A stretch of DNA of 64,000 nucleotides from positions 51,086,338 through 51,150,337 of the forward strand of contig NC_053398.1 in NCBI RefSeq assembly GCF_905171765.1, written 5' to 3'. How positions within the stretch are numbered: the first letter of the stretch is position 1; the number at the start of each line of letters is the position of its first letter. This document shows positions 45,713 to 58,000 of this stretch, piece by piece. A program made the position numbers and the translations under genes. Source of the stretch: Bufo bufo. Taxonomy: Eukaryota; Chordata; Amphibia; Anura; Bufonidae. The notes below the pieces were generated by a model that was not told where the DNA came from, did not search any database, and was given only the letters and a program-made list of their open reading frames with translations.

Positions 45713-47216
45713 TCAGTTTAAAAGTCTTACTTGAGCAAGGCCCAGTACTGTTAAAAGTGCTTCAGACAACTGCTTTTGCGTTTGTGAACGGTCATATTTT
45801 ACTGTTGCAAAAACCAACATCATGTTGGGATTCCAGCGGCCTTGATACCTGTTCTCCATTGTAGAAATATCTTTATGGAACCGCTCTCCATGTTCGTCAC
45901 TTGCTAGCACAAATGCATCCCAAGCTGCACGTTTCAGAGCATTGAGTTTTGTTCTGAATGTGTCATCATGCATTAGTTTGTTGATTTCGGCCTTTATTTT
46001 AGCATCAGTTTCCAGTGTGCTAAACTTCTCCTTCAAATACTGGAAACCACTTCCACTACGATCAAGTGCAATTACAAAAATTTTCATGAAACAAAGTTTA
46101 ATGTGAAGTGGTGGAAGATAAACTTGAAGTGGATCGACCAGTGATTTGTGTTGTACATTGTACTGACCAACTGTGTGCTCGACTCTGAGAGGCCACTGTC
46201 TCATTTTGTAATGATTGTTGTCATTATGACTGTTCCATAGGCACAAGAAACACATATGCTTTGTGTAACCAAACTGTAGGCCAAGCAGCAGTGCTACCAC
46301 TTTCAGGTCAGCACAAATTTTCCATTTATGTTCTGAGTATTTGATAATTTTCAAAATTAACTCCATAGAAGCATGGGTCTCCATAGAAGATGGTTTTTCG
46401 TTACCATTGTGCAACAAGACAGCTTTCAAACTTGTTTTGCTAGAGTCTATGAATAGCCTCCATTCATCGGGAACATGTGTACCATCTAACTCCATCATAA
46501 GACAATTTACATCAGTACAGAAACAGACATCACTTTCCATTGCATAGTATGCAGCTAACTTGGTGTGTTGATGACGAAAGTGTGCAGTTGTGGTGCCTCG
46601 TTGTAGCAAATTCCATTCCTGAAGTCTAGAAGCTAGCAGTTCTGACTTTTATTTAGATAATGACAGATCTCTTACCAGATCATAAATCTGATTGGCTCAG
46701 CAAGTGCGGCTGACCCTCTAGTTGTTCTGGATCAGGAAATACATTGTGACAATCAACATCTTCTTCATCATGATCAGAACCGTCGGTTTCAATTGCCGTT
46801 CCTGCTGTGGGAGGGGCAGGCACTGGATCCTCTACATCGTGTGGTACTGGTTTAACAGCAGACTCACAGTTAGGATACACAATTTGTGACTTCTTTCTCT
46901 TTGAATATCCAGCGACTTTAGTCATGCAAAATTATCAGTCTGATTAGTGATTTTTCTGCTCACGCCAAACCATAGGCACTGCAAAAGCCATTCCTTTCCT
47001 TTTACCATTCAACCACTGTGTTAGCCCAGAGTAACACACAGTGCAACAAACATGAGGTGCCCAGCTTTTATCTTGATCTCCAATTTTACAGTCAAAGTTA
47101 TACTTGTAAGCAAGACGCACTCGCTTTGTCAGATTCTTGCGCTGATCATAAGTAGTGTATTTGCCCCATATGTAGCAGAAATTGTCTGGATCATTAACAT
47201 ATTTGCGTTTATCCAT
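45713..47216 (-). pseudogene. Decayed gene of an uncharacterised, probably mobile-element family
   Basis: Three coding pieces follow one another on the minus strand with only a few stops and one frameshift. N-terminus from ATG 47,216: MDKRKYVNDPDNFCYIWGKY, then VCCTVCYSGLTQWLNGKR. The middle (46,680-46,925) has SKRKKSQIVYP and a proline/acidic linker. The C-terminal 298-residue frame (45,713-46,609) has VCFCTDVNCLMMEL, LFIDSSKTSLKAVLLHNGN, ICADLKVVALLLGLQ, HMCFLCLWNSHN and ASDEHGERFHKDISTMENRY. Several Cys/His pairs suggest zinc sites. The two strand-like segments each containing an Asp suggest an RNase H-type fold, which is inference. I remember similar uncharacterised proteins in many invertebrates, but I cannot name the family. 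Confidence 0.55.
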
Positions 47217-47589
47217 CTCAAGTTTCAAAACTGATAGCACTATAACAGATCACTTTATCAAAATCTGTCCAGCTTGCCTTATATACTTACTGCTGACATT
47301 AGCCTAAAAGCGTCCGAACAGGTCTGGACATGTGCATTGGAATATTTCCAATCTAATGCATTAATATTATAACTGAATAGGCTTTGCATGTATAACTTAA
47401 AATCTAGACGTGTCAGGCAAATTCCGAGTTCATATTTGGAATCAGCGCGCTTATTATAGTATAAATCACATGTTTTTCTCTCAATAGCAAAATCATTGTT
47501 GCGCGGTGAGAATTATACGCCACTTTTTGGTGTATTAATGTCGTAGATTTTGTCGCAATGTTTTTTTGTAGCAAAATCTGTGTCTTTCT

Positions 47590-47746
47590 GCCGCTCAAGT
47601 CACTTTTCCAGAGTGCCGAGAAAAGGGGGCCTGGGCTGGGAAGAGGGCGGACCTGCACCTCCACTTAACTTTGGCACATCCACCGGTAGCTCACAAGGAC
47701 TAAGACCGGCGTCTAAATCGCCGGTCTTAGTAAATGTCCCCCTCAC
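47590..47746. repeat. MITE fragment of the GGGTCATTTAT family
   Basis: The right border reads CCGGTCTTAGTAAATGTCCCC after AGACCGGCGTCTAAATCGCC, the terminal hairpin of the 24,620-24,932 family in reverse orientation. The left end is missing. Confidence 0.6.
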
Positions 47747-48045
47747 TGTCACTAGTCAGTGATTTTTTATCAGTGATCGGTAGTCAAAACCAGGAATTAA
47801 GGCCACACAGAGATAACATATAAAGGAAGGATTTGCTCCTGTTCTGTGTTTTTGACCCACACCTAATTTTAACTCCGAATCACTGATGAAACACTGACCA
47901 AACACTGACTGTGTGAAAGCAATGCCTGCGTTCTCTGGAAGATTTCCACAAGACTTTTCAGAAGCTGCAGACTGACAAATACTGTGGGCAAGTTTATCTT
48001 CTTGTTGATTTTTATCATTTATTTATAGGTTTGGTATTCATTTAA

Positions 48046-48251
48046 GGCCCCATTCAGACGACCGTATTTTTGGTCTGCATCCAATCCGCATTTCAATGGG
48101 TCCGCCAAAAATCCATATGTCCGTTCAGTAATCTCACAAAAAAGATGTCCGTCTCACAAGAATAGACATTGTTACAAGGGATCCGCAAAAAAAAAAAAAA
48201 GGTTTCGGATTTTGCGGACTGCAAAATATCTACAGTCGTGTGAATGCACCC
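48046..48251. mobile_element. Harbinger-type MITE, short copy
   Basis: A 206-bp fold-back element. The left end GGCCCCATTCAGACGACCGT follows a TAA at 48,043-48,045. The right end ACAGTCGTGTGAATGCACCC is followed by AAA, so the 3-bp duplication has changed at one base. It belongs to the same terminal family as the 34,834 and 28,367 elements. Confidence 0.65.
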
Positions 48252-48738
48252 AAAGGGCATCTGTCAGCAGATTTGTACCTATGACACTGGCTGACCTGTT
48301 ACATGTGCACTTGGCAGCTGAAGGCATCTGTGTTGGTCCCATGTCCATATGTGCCCGCTGTGCTGAGAAAAATGATGTTTTAATATATGCAAATGAGCCT
48401 CTAGGAGCAACGGGGGTGTTGCCGTTACTCCTAGAGGCTCTGATATCTATGCAGTCGTGTGAATGCATGTGATGTCCGTGTCAGGCGTAATGATGTTTTC
48501 ACTGCCTGGTCCTGTCAATCAAAGTGCAGAGGGCGCGGCAGTTGCAGAGAGAGCAGAGCCTCTAGGTGTAACGGCAAAGCCGCCATTGCTCCTAAATGCT
48601 CATTTGCATACATTAAAACATCATTTTTCTCAGCAATGCGAGCAAATGTGAACATGGGACCAACACAGATGCCTTCAGCTGCCAAGCTCTCAGGTCAGCC
48701 ATTTTCATAGGTACAAATCTACTGACAGATGCCCCTTA
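48252..48738. mobile_element. Palindromic MITE (GGGCATCTGTCAG ends)
   Basis: A ~485-bp fold-back element. GGGCATCTGTCAGCAGATTT at the left pairs with AAATCTACTGACAGATGCCC at the right, and GCCTCTAGGAGCAACGG / CCGTTACTCCTAGAGGC forms an internal hairpin near 48,392-48,440. It abuts the preceding MITE with no spacer. Confidence 0.75.
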
Positions 48739-48739
48739 A

Positions 48740-49000
48740 ATAATTAATTTTTACAGCTATATTCTGACACCCCTAATTTTTTCATATTTCTATTTACAGA
48801 TCTGTGTGAGGACTCATTTTTGTGGGGCAAGCTGTAGTTTGTATTGGTAAAAGTTTAGGGGAACATATGACTTTTTGTTCACTTTCTATAAAAAAAAAAA
48901 TTGTGGTGGGCAATGTGACCAAAAACAGAAAATCAGCCATTCAGATTTTTTTTTCCTGTTGTGGTGTTCACCACACGCAATAAATATTTTAATAGTCCAG
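48740..49000. repeat. Fragment related to the TTAA-flanked element at 1,052
   Basis: GTGTGAGGACTCATTTTTGT and the A/T-rich ACTTTCTATAAAA, CAATGTGACCAAAAACAG segments resemble, in order, the interior of the 1,052-4,730 element. The ends are lost. Confidence 0.4.
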
Positions 49001-49289
49001 ACTAGGCTTGAGCGAATCTACCTTCGGATTATAGATCCGAAGTCGATTTGTTCAAAACCTTTTTTTTTAATGCTGTTTCCATACAGCATTATAATGTATT
49101 GGCTCCGTGTAGGCCAACTTCGTATCATCTGAACTTGCACGAGACTTGTGTGAATCAATACGGTATTATTATCTGCGTATTTAAAAACATTTTAACACAG
49201 GAATCCTGGCTTTGGTACCGTGATTGGTACCGTGTTGCCAGTAATATGGCATGTGAATGCTGAGGCCACTGACTGCATCTGGAGGTCAC

Positions 49290-49561
49290 TTGTAAATAAC
49301 TCAACTTGAATGGGTCCGTGATCCAGCCGCCCTGCAAAAAAATAGAACAAGTTCTATTTTTTTGCGGTGCGGAGGCACGGACAAAAACACCATGGAAGCA
49401 CTCTGTAGTACTTCCGTGGGGTTCCGATCCGTGCTTCTGTTCCGCATCTCCGTGATTGCGGACCCATTCAAGTGATGCGGAGTGCACGCCGTGTATTGCG
49501 GACCAGCCGTATGCGGGCCGCAATAGGGACACGGGCACACAACGTTCATGTGCAAGAGGCC
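49290..49561. repeat. Harbinger-type MITE, left end missing
   Basis: The right end GTTCATGTGCAAGAGGCC is followed by TTA (49,562-49,564). Inverted internal pieces GAATGGGTCCGTGAT and GCGGACCCATTCAAG show the fold-back pattern. The left terminus is not recognisable. Confidence 0.6.
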
Positions 49562-50174
49562 TTAGGGTTTCCTAAATGCAAAGCAACTTTCTAAATAATA
49601 AAAGTCGGAAAATGAATGAAGGAATGGAGATTGCAGCCTGAAACTTAGTAGTTACCTAATAATGAGGTGTATTGTAAGGGTATTTTTAAGAAATGATTGG
49701 TTCTATCCCCTTTAATTCTGTACTCTTTTATGTTATGTTTGATACTCTATTATAAGCACCAGTTGTTCATATAAGTTTGCTTGGATATAATACTTTATCC
49801 AGGGATTTATTCTGCTTTTTTTTTGACATTTTTTTAATGACCTTTCAGGATACACAGGACTCATTTTTGGTCATTCTCTGCATCAACATAGCAGTAAAAT
49901 ACTGGGCTGTCTGGGGCGTTCCCGATGCATAAATGTTGGTGTGTCTAGGGGTCTAGTCACTACAGAAACATATGGTAGTTTTTTCAATGGGCCAGAGGGT
50001 CACCTAGTGTCAGCTCCCACAATAATAATGGCACTGGAATTAAACAATGCAACCTGGATGTTTCCAATTCTCGTGGTTGGGCAGGCTTTTTGAAGTGGGT
50101 GCTCTAGCTGTCGCTGCAAGAGGGCATCTTGGGTAGGGTATTTTGTGGCCCTGGATATTACAGCACTGACTTAC

Positions 50175-50225
50175 CTCTTTCTGGGTACAGGTCTTTGGCC
50201 AATACTTTAACAAACCTCGAATTAC
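50175..50225 (-). CDS. ppp2r5b: ppp2r5b internal exon (VIRGLLKYWPKTCTQKE)
   Basis: A 51-bp exon of 17 codons: acceptor ...TCTTTACAG (AG at 50,226-50,227) and donor GTAAGT (from 50,174 leftward). The peptide VIRGLLKYWPKTCTQKE is the same as I remember for PPP2R5B. It is one of the small exons of the B56 HEAT core and would be missed by any ORF-length filter. Both phases are 0. The next exon downstream (32,730-32,849) is 17.3 kb away, across the largest intron in the window. Confidence 0.95.
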
Positions 50226-50532
50226 CTGTAAAGAAATGAAGGAACACTGTTAGTTTGTTCTGGATTGCTGACATAATAAGTGTGTCATTCTAAAGTTTAG
50301 TGGGAAGGAATGAGTCCAAAGGCCCTTTTACTTAGGCAGATTACAGGGAAACAAATGTTTGTATGAACGCTCCTTGCCGATAATTGCCCCATATTAATGT
50401 GTCACTCATCATCACAAACGTTCCTTCATTGGGTGAAAGTATGAGTGATATGCAGTGGCCCAGAGGATCACGGCAAAGGGTTAATTTAATGTTGCGGAGT
50501 CAAATGTTGTGATTTGTTGTTAAAGCACTTAG

Positions 50533-50810
50533 GAGGTCATTTATTAAGACCAGCATTTAAGATGCCAGTCTTAGTAACCGTTATATCTGGTGGTGGATCC
50601 TCTGAAGTTATGAAGAGGTGCCGGCCTCTACATAACTTTGGCGCATCCAGCTCCAGTCTAAATGTAAACCAGCTTCCTTGCTGGCTTATATTTAGACCAT
50701 TTTCTACTCTAATCAGGTGTAGAAAATGATGACTGAGTTGTGTCTGATGTCCTGTCCCTTCCCACGCCATGCTTACTTTTTTTTAAACCTGGTGTGAGTG
50801 GGAAAAAGTA
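50533..50810. repeat. MITE fragment of the GGGTCATTTAT family
   Basis: It starts GGAGGTCATTTATTAAGACC after a TTA. The interior GCCAGCTTCCTTGCTGGCTT hairpin-like segment (AACCAGC...GCTGGCTT) matches the 24,620 copy. The right terminus is lost near GAAAAAGTATTTCT. Confidence 0.65.
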
Positions 50811-51221
50811 TTTCTGTATGCACCTGCCGTGGCCAGTGATTGGCTGCAGCTGTCACACGACCTCTGTCAACAGAATGTCCCGTGACCTGCGGAGGTGGCC
50901 GTGGAGCGATGGAGCGCAACAGTAGGGACCATGTAAGTATGACCACCACCGCAGATCCGGACACTCTTTGAAGTCCGTTAAAAAAGTTTAAAGTTGCACA
51001 ACATTAATGATTTCAGATATCCCTCTTCTGAATGGCTTGTCATGGTTGGCATGTGAAGGCTGTTGTTTTAGATGGAATTGCCACATGTTAAAATTGCAGA
51101 TTGATCTGTAGACTGGAAGTTGTAGCCTTGACTATAAGGCTACGTCTACATATGCATTTGTAATTACAGCATTCTGTTCCAGCAAAGAAACAAAATAGCG
51201 GAATTGCAGTATCCGCGATAT

Positions 51222-52193
51222 CTCCCCAAAAAAAGAAAAAAGCATGGATTGCACATCCCATGCTATGCATTGATCTATTATTACTTCTCAGCACAATACA
51301 TATCGCGACAACCGCTGCCGCAACACCATGCCAGCAGGCAGAACGACCCAGTCATCCAACAGCACCCGTGCTGTCAGACTAAGCCCCCTTGGCACTGGGC
51401 AGCATCAACCCACAGGCACAGCACTGCAGCAACAACAGCCGCAGCGTGTGAACAGGTGTCATAAGCTTGTCTTTTCATGTAGTCTCAAGAACTACAAACG
51501 GAGGCCTAGTAGGAATTTATAAACCCTTCTGCAGTCTCTTGCTAAGGGCACATGCACACAAATTGCGGATGCGCAAAAAACAGATGCCGCCCGTGTGCCT
51601 TCAGCAATTTTCGGAATGGAACAGGAGGCCCATTATAGAAATGCCTAATCTTGTCCGCAAAACGGACAAGAATAGGACATGCCTCATAATTTTTGCGGGG
51701 CCACGGAACGGAACAACGGATGCGGACAGCACACAGAGTACTGTCTGCATCTTTTGCAGACCCATTGAAATGATTGGTTCCATATACGGAATCAAAGTAT
51801 GGCCCGTATACGGAATGCAAAAAACGTTCGTGTGCATGAGCCCTAAATAAAATTACTTGGGGAGAATGGGAGGAGCGCTGATACCATGGAAAAGAGACAG
51901 ACAATGATAAAACTCCCCAAAAATTAAGAGAAAAAGCATGGATCGCACATCCCATGCTATGCATTGATCTATTATTGCTTCTCAGCACAATTCATATCGC
52001 TACTTAGCATAAATAATAGTATACCAAGCCCTAATCTACATAACGTACATGAGGCATTAGTATACCTTTGGATCAAAATGCATAGGTCCTCTCACCATGC
52101 CAGGGTTACCTCTACGAGGAGTACCTACTCATAATTGTGCTGAGATGCAATAATAGATCAATGCATAGCATGGGGATGTGCGATCCATGCTTT
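51222..52193. repeat. Three copies of a ~57-bp module, two direct and one inverted
   Basis: The module GCATGGAT(C/T)GCACATCCCA, TGCTATGCATTGATCTATTA, TT(A/G)CTTCTCAGCACAAT occurs at 51,242-51,297, at 51,936-51,991, and inverted at 52,133-52,190. Copies 1 and 2 also share the preceding CTCCCCAAAAA. Copies 2 and 3 form an inverted pair. A Harbinger-type MITE (51,546-51,843) lies between copies 1 and 2. Probably a MITE duplicated and broken by insertion. Confidence 0.7.
51546..51843. mobile_element. Harbinger-type MITE
   Basis: A 298-bp fold-back element with TAA on both sides (51,543-51,545 and 51,844-51,846). The ends GGGCACATGCACAC and GTGTGCATGAGCCC are inverted. Internal GTCCGCAAAACGGAC is a hairpin. 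Confidence 0.75.
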
Positions 52194-52199
52194 TTAAAA

Positions 52200-53140
52200 T
52201 TATTTTGGATTATCCGGCATATGTTGGACGCTGCTGGCGTCCAATGGATCCCAATCACTGTAATGGGAACCGCCGGGTATCCGGCATTATTCTTGGGCAT
52301 TCTGCCAGACCAAATACCGCCGCATGCACTGCCAGTGGATCCCAGCGGTATTTTTGTGTGAAACTGTTTAAATTCTTTTTTTATTCAAATTTTTAAGGTT
52401 CAAAAAAGTAAATTCTGTTTTACAATAAAATGATAATGAATATCCATATCAAAAACATAAATAAGATTGGTCTACATAGCATTAAATATCATGACATGTA
52501 TTACAATGGGATTGTACAACAATCAAGTACTAATGTAGGAAAGAAAATTTTCAGTTCTCAAAAGTTATTGAACCTATAACCATAGACGCTGGGGTGACAG
52601 GCAATCAAATATCAAGTTAGGACCGAAGTCTTTATTGACAACATGAATTGTGTTTGCCATTTGTTATATGCCTATACCACTACAGTATTCTTAATACTTT
52701 GGAGTTTAGCCAACTTCTGAATTACTGATTGTGACAGACCTAGTCGAGTCATCCCAGCTATATCTCAAAGAGAACAGTAACTTTGGGGGGAAAACAATTT
52801 AACAGGGGAAACACGGGGGAGGGAATGGGAGGGGAGGGAGTCAGGTTTAATCTAACCTTATGGGTACAGGGTCAGGATGATGAAGCTGAGAAATTAAAGA
52901 TGTTCAGTTATGGAATGATAGTCAATAAAACTTTTAACTCGACAGCTAAAATTCCCCCAAACCTGATTCTATTTAGTATTTTTGTGTGAAACTGAGCTAA
53001 ATCTTATACATATAAAACCGTACAGAACCCTGTTAATAACTCATTTGATCATTGTGGTCTACTACATAGATATCTAAATAGATACATGTGAATCATGAAG
53101 CCTTCAGACTGAATAAAAGTGAGAAAACAATGGTACTTAC
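52200..53140. other. Intronic sequence, no gene seen
   Basis: The start (52,200-52,350) is a GC-richer repeat with CCGGCAT / ATGCCGG-like inverted pieces. The rest is AT-rich intron with a short G-run stretch at 52,780-52,840. No exon or intact element is recognised. Confidence 0.4.
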
Positions 53141-53194
53141 ATGTTCTGTTAATGAGGAATCTTTTTCCAGAAACTGAACAGCACAATAAGCAAG
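53141..53194 (-). CDS. ppp2r5b: ppp2r5b internal exon (LAYCAVQFLEKDSSLTEH)
   Basis: A 54-bp exon of 18 codons: acceptor ...TGTCCTCAG (AG at 53,195-53,196), donor GTAAGTACC (from 53,140 leftward). LAYC.VQFLEKD..LTEH is a conserved B56 segment directly before VIRGLL. Phase 0 at both ends. A full-length L1 starts about 205 bp upstream of this exon in the opposite orientation. Confidence 0.95.
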
Positions 53195-53526
53195 CTGAGG
53201 ACAGAATACATGGGCTGGTGTTAGGTTAAAACTGGAACAAATCATACATATACACGAGCAACAAATGTATACTGTAGAGATAAAACACTACTACATCATT
53301 ATGAACTGCAGCACTCCAATAAGCCACAATTCACAGACCTCTATAAACCTCCAGACATATAAGGATTCATAAAAATAATAATGAATAAACAGGGGTCTGG
53401 GGGCGTGGCCTGGCCGGGGATGTGAGCGGCAGCAGCGAGTGTTAGCTCCCGCTATTCACAGCAAACATCCTGCTCCGTGGGCTTACCTGAGCCTCCCAGG
53501 GACCGACAGCGCTATCTCCCTGTCGG

Positions 53527-54634
53527 TTGTTGTTGTCTGATGTCCGTCTGGAGGGGTCCAATGGCCGGAGGAACTGCCAAGAGGGCAAGGAGATGTCGGG
53601 AAGTGCCGAGCGTGGTGCACAAGATGGCGCCGGCACGCTCTCCACGGCCAAGAAGCAGGTCAGAGCAGGAGGCATGCCAGGAGCTGCGAGGGTTGCAGCG
53701 AACTCCAGGGCACTGTTGAAGATGCCAGAGCTGCAGGGACCCTATGTGGAGGAGACTGTGGAGGGGAACACTCAGGCTGCTGCAGGAGGAGCCCATGAGG
53801 ACACTGTGGAGGTTGGTGTGGCAGGGGCAGAGAAGGCAGCCGTGATGGAGGAGGAGGGGGCCATGTCTCCCCTGGGTGCAGAGCCGACTCTAAAGGATGT
53901 CTTCAGGGCAGTTACTCAGTGTGGAGTGACCCTGACAGCACTACAGCAGCAAATGGGGACCCTGAAACAAGAGCTTACATTTATTCGCCATGATCTGCAG
54001 AAAGTTAATGAAAGAATGGTGGAGGTGGAGGGTCGTGTCAGTGAGGTGGAGGATAAGCTACCCCCTTTAACTAGGGCATCCCGCACCCATGACCAACAGA
54101 TCTCAGCATTGATGGCCAAGGCGGATGATATCGAGAACCGTCTTATACGCAACAATGTGCGTCTTCTGGGGATCCCTGAAAAAGTTGAGGGGCAGGATCC
54201 TACCTCTTACTTTGAAACATATCTTAAGGACGTCTTTGGCACTGGAGTGCTTTCCCCTCTATGTGCGGTGGAGCGGGCACACCGAGTCCCCACCAGATCG
54301 CTGCCACCGGGAGCACCTCCACGACCAGTCCTGATTAAACTACTCCACTACAGGGACTGGGATGCCATTTTGAGGGTTGCCAGAAACCGCCCAGAAATCA
54401 CCATTAACGGCAAACAATTGCATTTTTCCAGGACTTTTCTTCCGAGGTCCAAAAGAAGCAGAGCCAATTCGGCCAATGCGGCGACTACGTTCCCTGCAAG
54501 TGTCCTATTCCATGATGTACCCAGCACATCTGCCGGTGGCTGCTCTGGGATCTGTTCATTTCTTTACTACACCGAAAGAGGCAGCCACGTGGATCGACCA
54601 CCATGAGCGGCAGCTGCGACAGGAGGAGAGATGA
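53527..54634 (+). pseudogene. L1 ORF1 (RNA-binding chaperone), frameshifted
   Basis: The first frame (53,527-54,606) has a disordered, alanine-rich start, then a coiled-coil-like stretch around residues 130-200 (LKQELTFIRHDLQKVNERMV), then the RNA-recognition region (ENRLIRNNVRLLGIPEKVEG, AVERAHRVP, PRPVLIKLLHYRDWDAIL). After KQLHF (about 54,425) the true continuation shifts frame twice. The end of the C-terminal domain, RRLRSLQVSYSMMYPAHL and TTPKEAATWIDHHERQL, is in the frame that stops at 54,632-54,634. ORF1p normally coats L1 RNA. This copy cannot give a complete protein. Confidence 0.86.
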
Positions 54635-55043
54635 TGGCCGTCCATTTATTTAAAGTTTGTACCCTTGGCTGCTACCAAGCGACCTGTTGGACAGATATCC
54701 CTTTACTGTTTTAACTGCCCACGGAGCGCAAGTATCCTTTTATGGCGGGGGACAATCTCGCTCAGCGGAAGTAGAGAGGTTGAAACGTTACTTAGATGTC
54801 CGGTTTCATGGAGGACTTGTGCCTCGGCCTGTTAGCTGATGCAATGCAGGAACAATTTTTGGGTTCTGTTTACTGTTTGTTACTTTTTTTCTCTAGGGAT
54901 TTTCTCTACCATGTCAATGTTGATGCTCTGTATCCGTGATATCATGCCTATCTGTTGGTGCGATACCGCAGCTGTATTGCCAGTACCTACAATGCTCCTA
55001 ATACGTTATGTTATCAGCTGGGACATGTTTCTGATGTTTAAGT
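54635..55043 (+). other. L1 inter-ORF region
   Basis: About 400 bp between the ORF1 stop and the ORF2 ATG. No separate gene is seen. Confidence 0.6.
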
Positions 55044-58000
55044 ATGGCTAATGTATTTAATATTGTGAGCTGGAATGTGCGCGGCCTGGGCGACCCGTCA
55101 AAGCGATTCGCCGTGATGGATTATCTGCGCCCGTATTTCCCCGCTATCATATGTTTGCAAGAAACCCATTTTACAAAGGAGGGGGCACAGGCATTTTATA
55201 GGTTATGGATGAGTCATACATTCCACTTAGCGTTCTCTAGCTATTCCCGTGGGGTTAGTGTTCTGGTCCATAAATCAATTCCCGTCCGGGTTCAGTCATC
55301 CAGTATTGACCCTGACGGCCACTTTATCTGTATACACTGCACTATTTTCATGCAGGAGTACCTGCTCGTATCACTATATATACCTCCCCATTATAGTAGT
55401 GTGGCGTTAAGAGGTGCCCTGTCATTTATTAATAGTAACCCTTATATACCGGTTCTCATGGTAGGGGATTTCAACAATACTATTCATCCGTATTGGAATA
55501 GATATGGGGGTGCACAGGCGGATGCTGATGGTCCTATGTCAGCCTTTGGTAGATTGTTGGAGGAGCTGGCCCTGATGGATTTGTGGCGTGTTCGACATCC
55601 TAATGTGCGCACAAGGCTTTATCACGTATTGATCTGGCACTAGGGTCTGAGTTGGTGTGCAGACAGGTGGTGGAGGTGAAGTACTTGGCTAGGGCTCTGC
55701 CTGACCATTTCCCTTTGTTTCTGTGTCTGGCTGCCACACCTGTGATTCCCGTCTCTCGACATCTAACTCTTTTTGGTTACAGGTAATTGGCTGTTCCTAC
55801 ATTAGCTCTATTATACGGGAGTATTTTACCCTGAACGTCGGCTCAGCCGCAAGCGGGGTGGTGTTGGACGCTATGAAGGCTTGCTTGAGGGGGGTGCTTA
55901 TTCAGAGGATTAGTAGAGCCAAACTTAAAAGCCGATAATTTGGAGAATTTTTGAGGGACCGGGTTGGGGTGACGGAGGCGAACTTTGAGGAGAAGGGCGA
56001 TCAGTTGTCTTTGTCTGTCTGGAAGGAGGCTCAGGATGCATATAACTTGCATGTTGTAGAACTTGCTCGCACTAAGCAATCCTTTCAGCGACAGAAGTAT
56101 TTTGATTAGGGGGAGAAGGCGGGTCACCTACTGGCCCTGGTGGCTAAGGCACAGTCTACGTCGACATACGTTACTGCTTTACAGGGGGCAGATGGGACGG
56201 AGATTGTGGATAGCCAGGCCATAGTGTCTGTATTTAGCTCCTTTTATGCTGATTTGTATCAGTCACGCCTCAGCTGTAATAGGGAAGATATATCGGCATA
56301 TCCAGGGGCGTAGCAATAGGGGGTGCAGAGGTAGCAGTCGCTACCGGGCCCAGGAGCCTGAGGGGTCCAAAGACCCTTGTGCCACATAAGAAGACACTGG
56401 TGTTATAGAAAGTGTATGCAAGTTACACCTCTGGCTGGACAGAAGGGGTTAGGTTAAGAATTTGGTCTGGAGGAGGGGGGGTGCAGTTTAAATTTTTGCC
56501 TCATGCAGCACGAAGGTTTGAGGGAAGGGCGGCCCAAGCTGAACTCTTGTACCAGGGCCCATGAGCCTTTAGCTACGCCCCTGGGCATATCTACAGGGGG
56601 TATCCTTGCCTAGGCTGTCAGATTCAGACAGAGCGTACCTTAATGGCCCGTTGCAGTTGCTGGAAATTGAGGAGGCGGTGTCTTCTATGGCAAATAATAA
56701 ATCACTGAGTACTGATGGGCTGCCAGTAGAAATTTATAAGAAGTTTGGAGATGTCTTACTACCTCAGTTGCTGAGGATTTACCAGGAGGCCTCGGAGACG
56801 GGGGCTCTTCCTGCGTCAATGCAAGAAGCCATTATAGTTGTCCTCCCTAAGCCAGGTAAAAACCCACTTCTTCCAGATTCCTACTGCTCTATATCATTGT
56901 TGCCCACAGTCATAAAGATGCTGGCCAAGGTTCTAGCTATGCCCCTCTCAAAAGTTGTCTCTTCACTGGTACATATAGATCAGTCTGGATTCTTGCCAGA
57001 TAGGTCCACAGCGATTAACATCAGACGCCTACATCTAAATATGCAGATTCCGGTGGACAATTCAGGGGATAGGGTCATCTGTTCCCTAGATGCCGCTAAG
57101 GCATTTGATAGTATTGAGTGGGAATATCTGTGGGAGGTGCTGGAGAGGTTTGGTTTGGGGGATAGTTTCATAGCATGGGTGCGGTTGCTATATGGTAGGC
57201 CTACAGCAGCAACGGATATCTATCAGAGGGATTCCGGCTCTACAGGGGAACCAGGCAGGGATGCCCTTTATCCCTGTTATTGTTTGCTCTGCCTATCGAG
57301 CCATTGGCGGCTTTTATCAGGAGTCATGGTGGGATCATAGGTTTTAGTCATAGAGGGTCTGAGGAGAAAATAGCTTTGTACGCAGACGATGCTTTGCTGT
57401 TCCTGGCCGAGGCTAGAGAGTCCCTGCCGGAGGTTATGGACGTGATCAGTATTTTTGGGAGTTACTCTGGCCTGGTTATAAATTGGAGCAAATCATCCCT
57501 CCTCCCTATAGATGATGTAGATCACTCCGAAACTCACGAATTATGAGAAGCTGAATTTATCTCCCCCATAGGTAGATTCAAACTGAAATTGCATGTCTGG
57601 TCTAAGTTGCCGCTGTCAGTAGTAGGACAGATTAATCTTATTAAGATGATCTGGATGCGCAGCTACTTTATCTACTACACAACTCCCCCATATGGTTGCC
57701 TCTCAGGTTTTTCCACTCAATTAATAGGCTGTTTAGGGAGCTTATATGGAAAGGGGGCTCGGCAAGGCTGAAACTGGAGCCCCACAAAGTAGTAAAACTG
57801 ATGGGGGACTGGCTCTTTCGAATCCATGGTTATATTTCTTGGCCGCCCAACTCCAGCATATGTGGGACTGGAAAAGGGGAGAGGGGGATGCCCAAAATAA
57901 GCTACTAAGAGGCTTCTTGGAGGTACCAAATTTATATGAAGTGCTGGAGGCAGATAGGTTGAAACTGTCTGGTGTGGCGTTCCCTACATTGTGTCTCTTG

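Noticed and set aside
47052..47234. 60-residue plus-strand frame
   Set aside because: Antisense of the N-terminal piece of the uncharacterised gene remnant.
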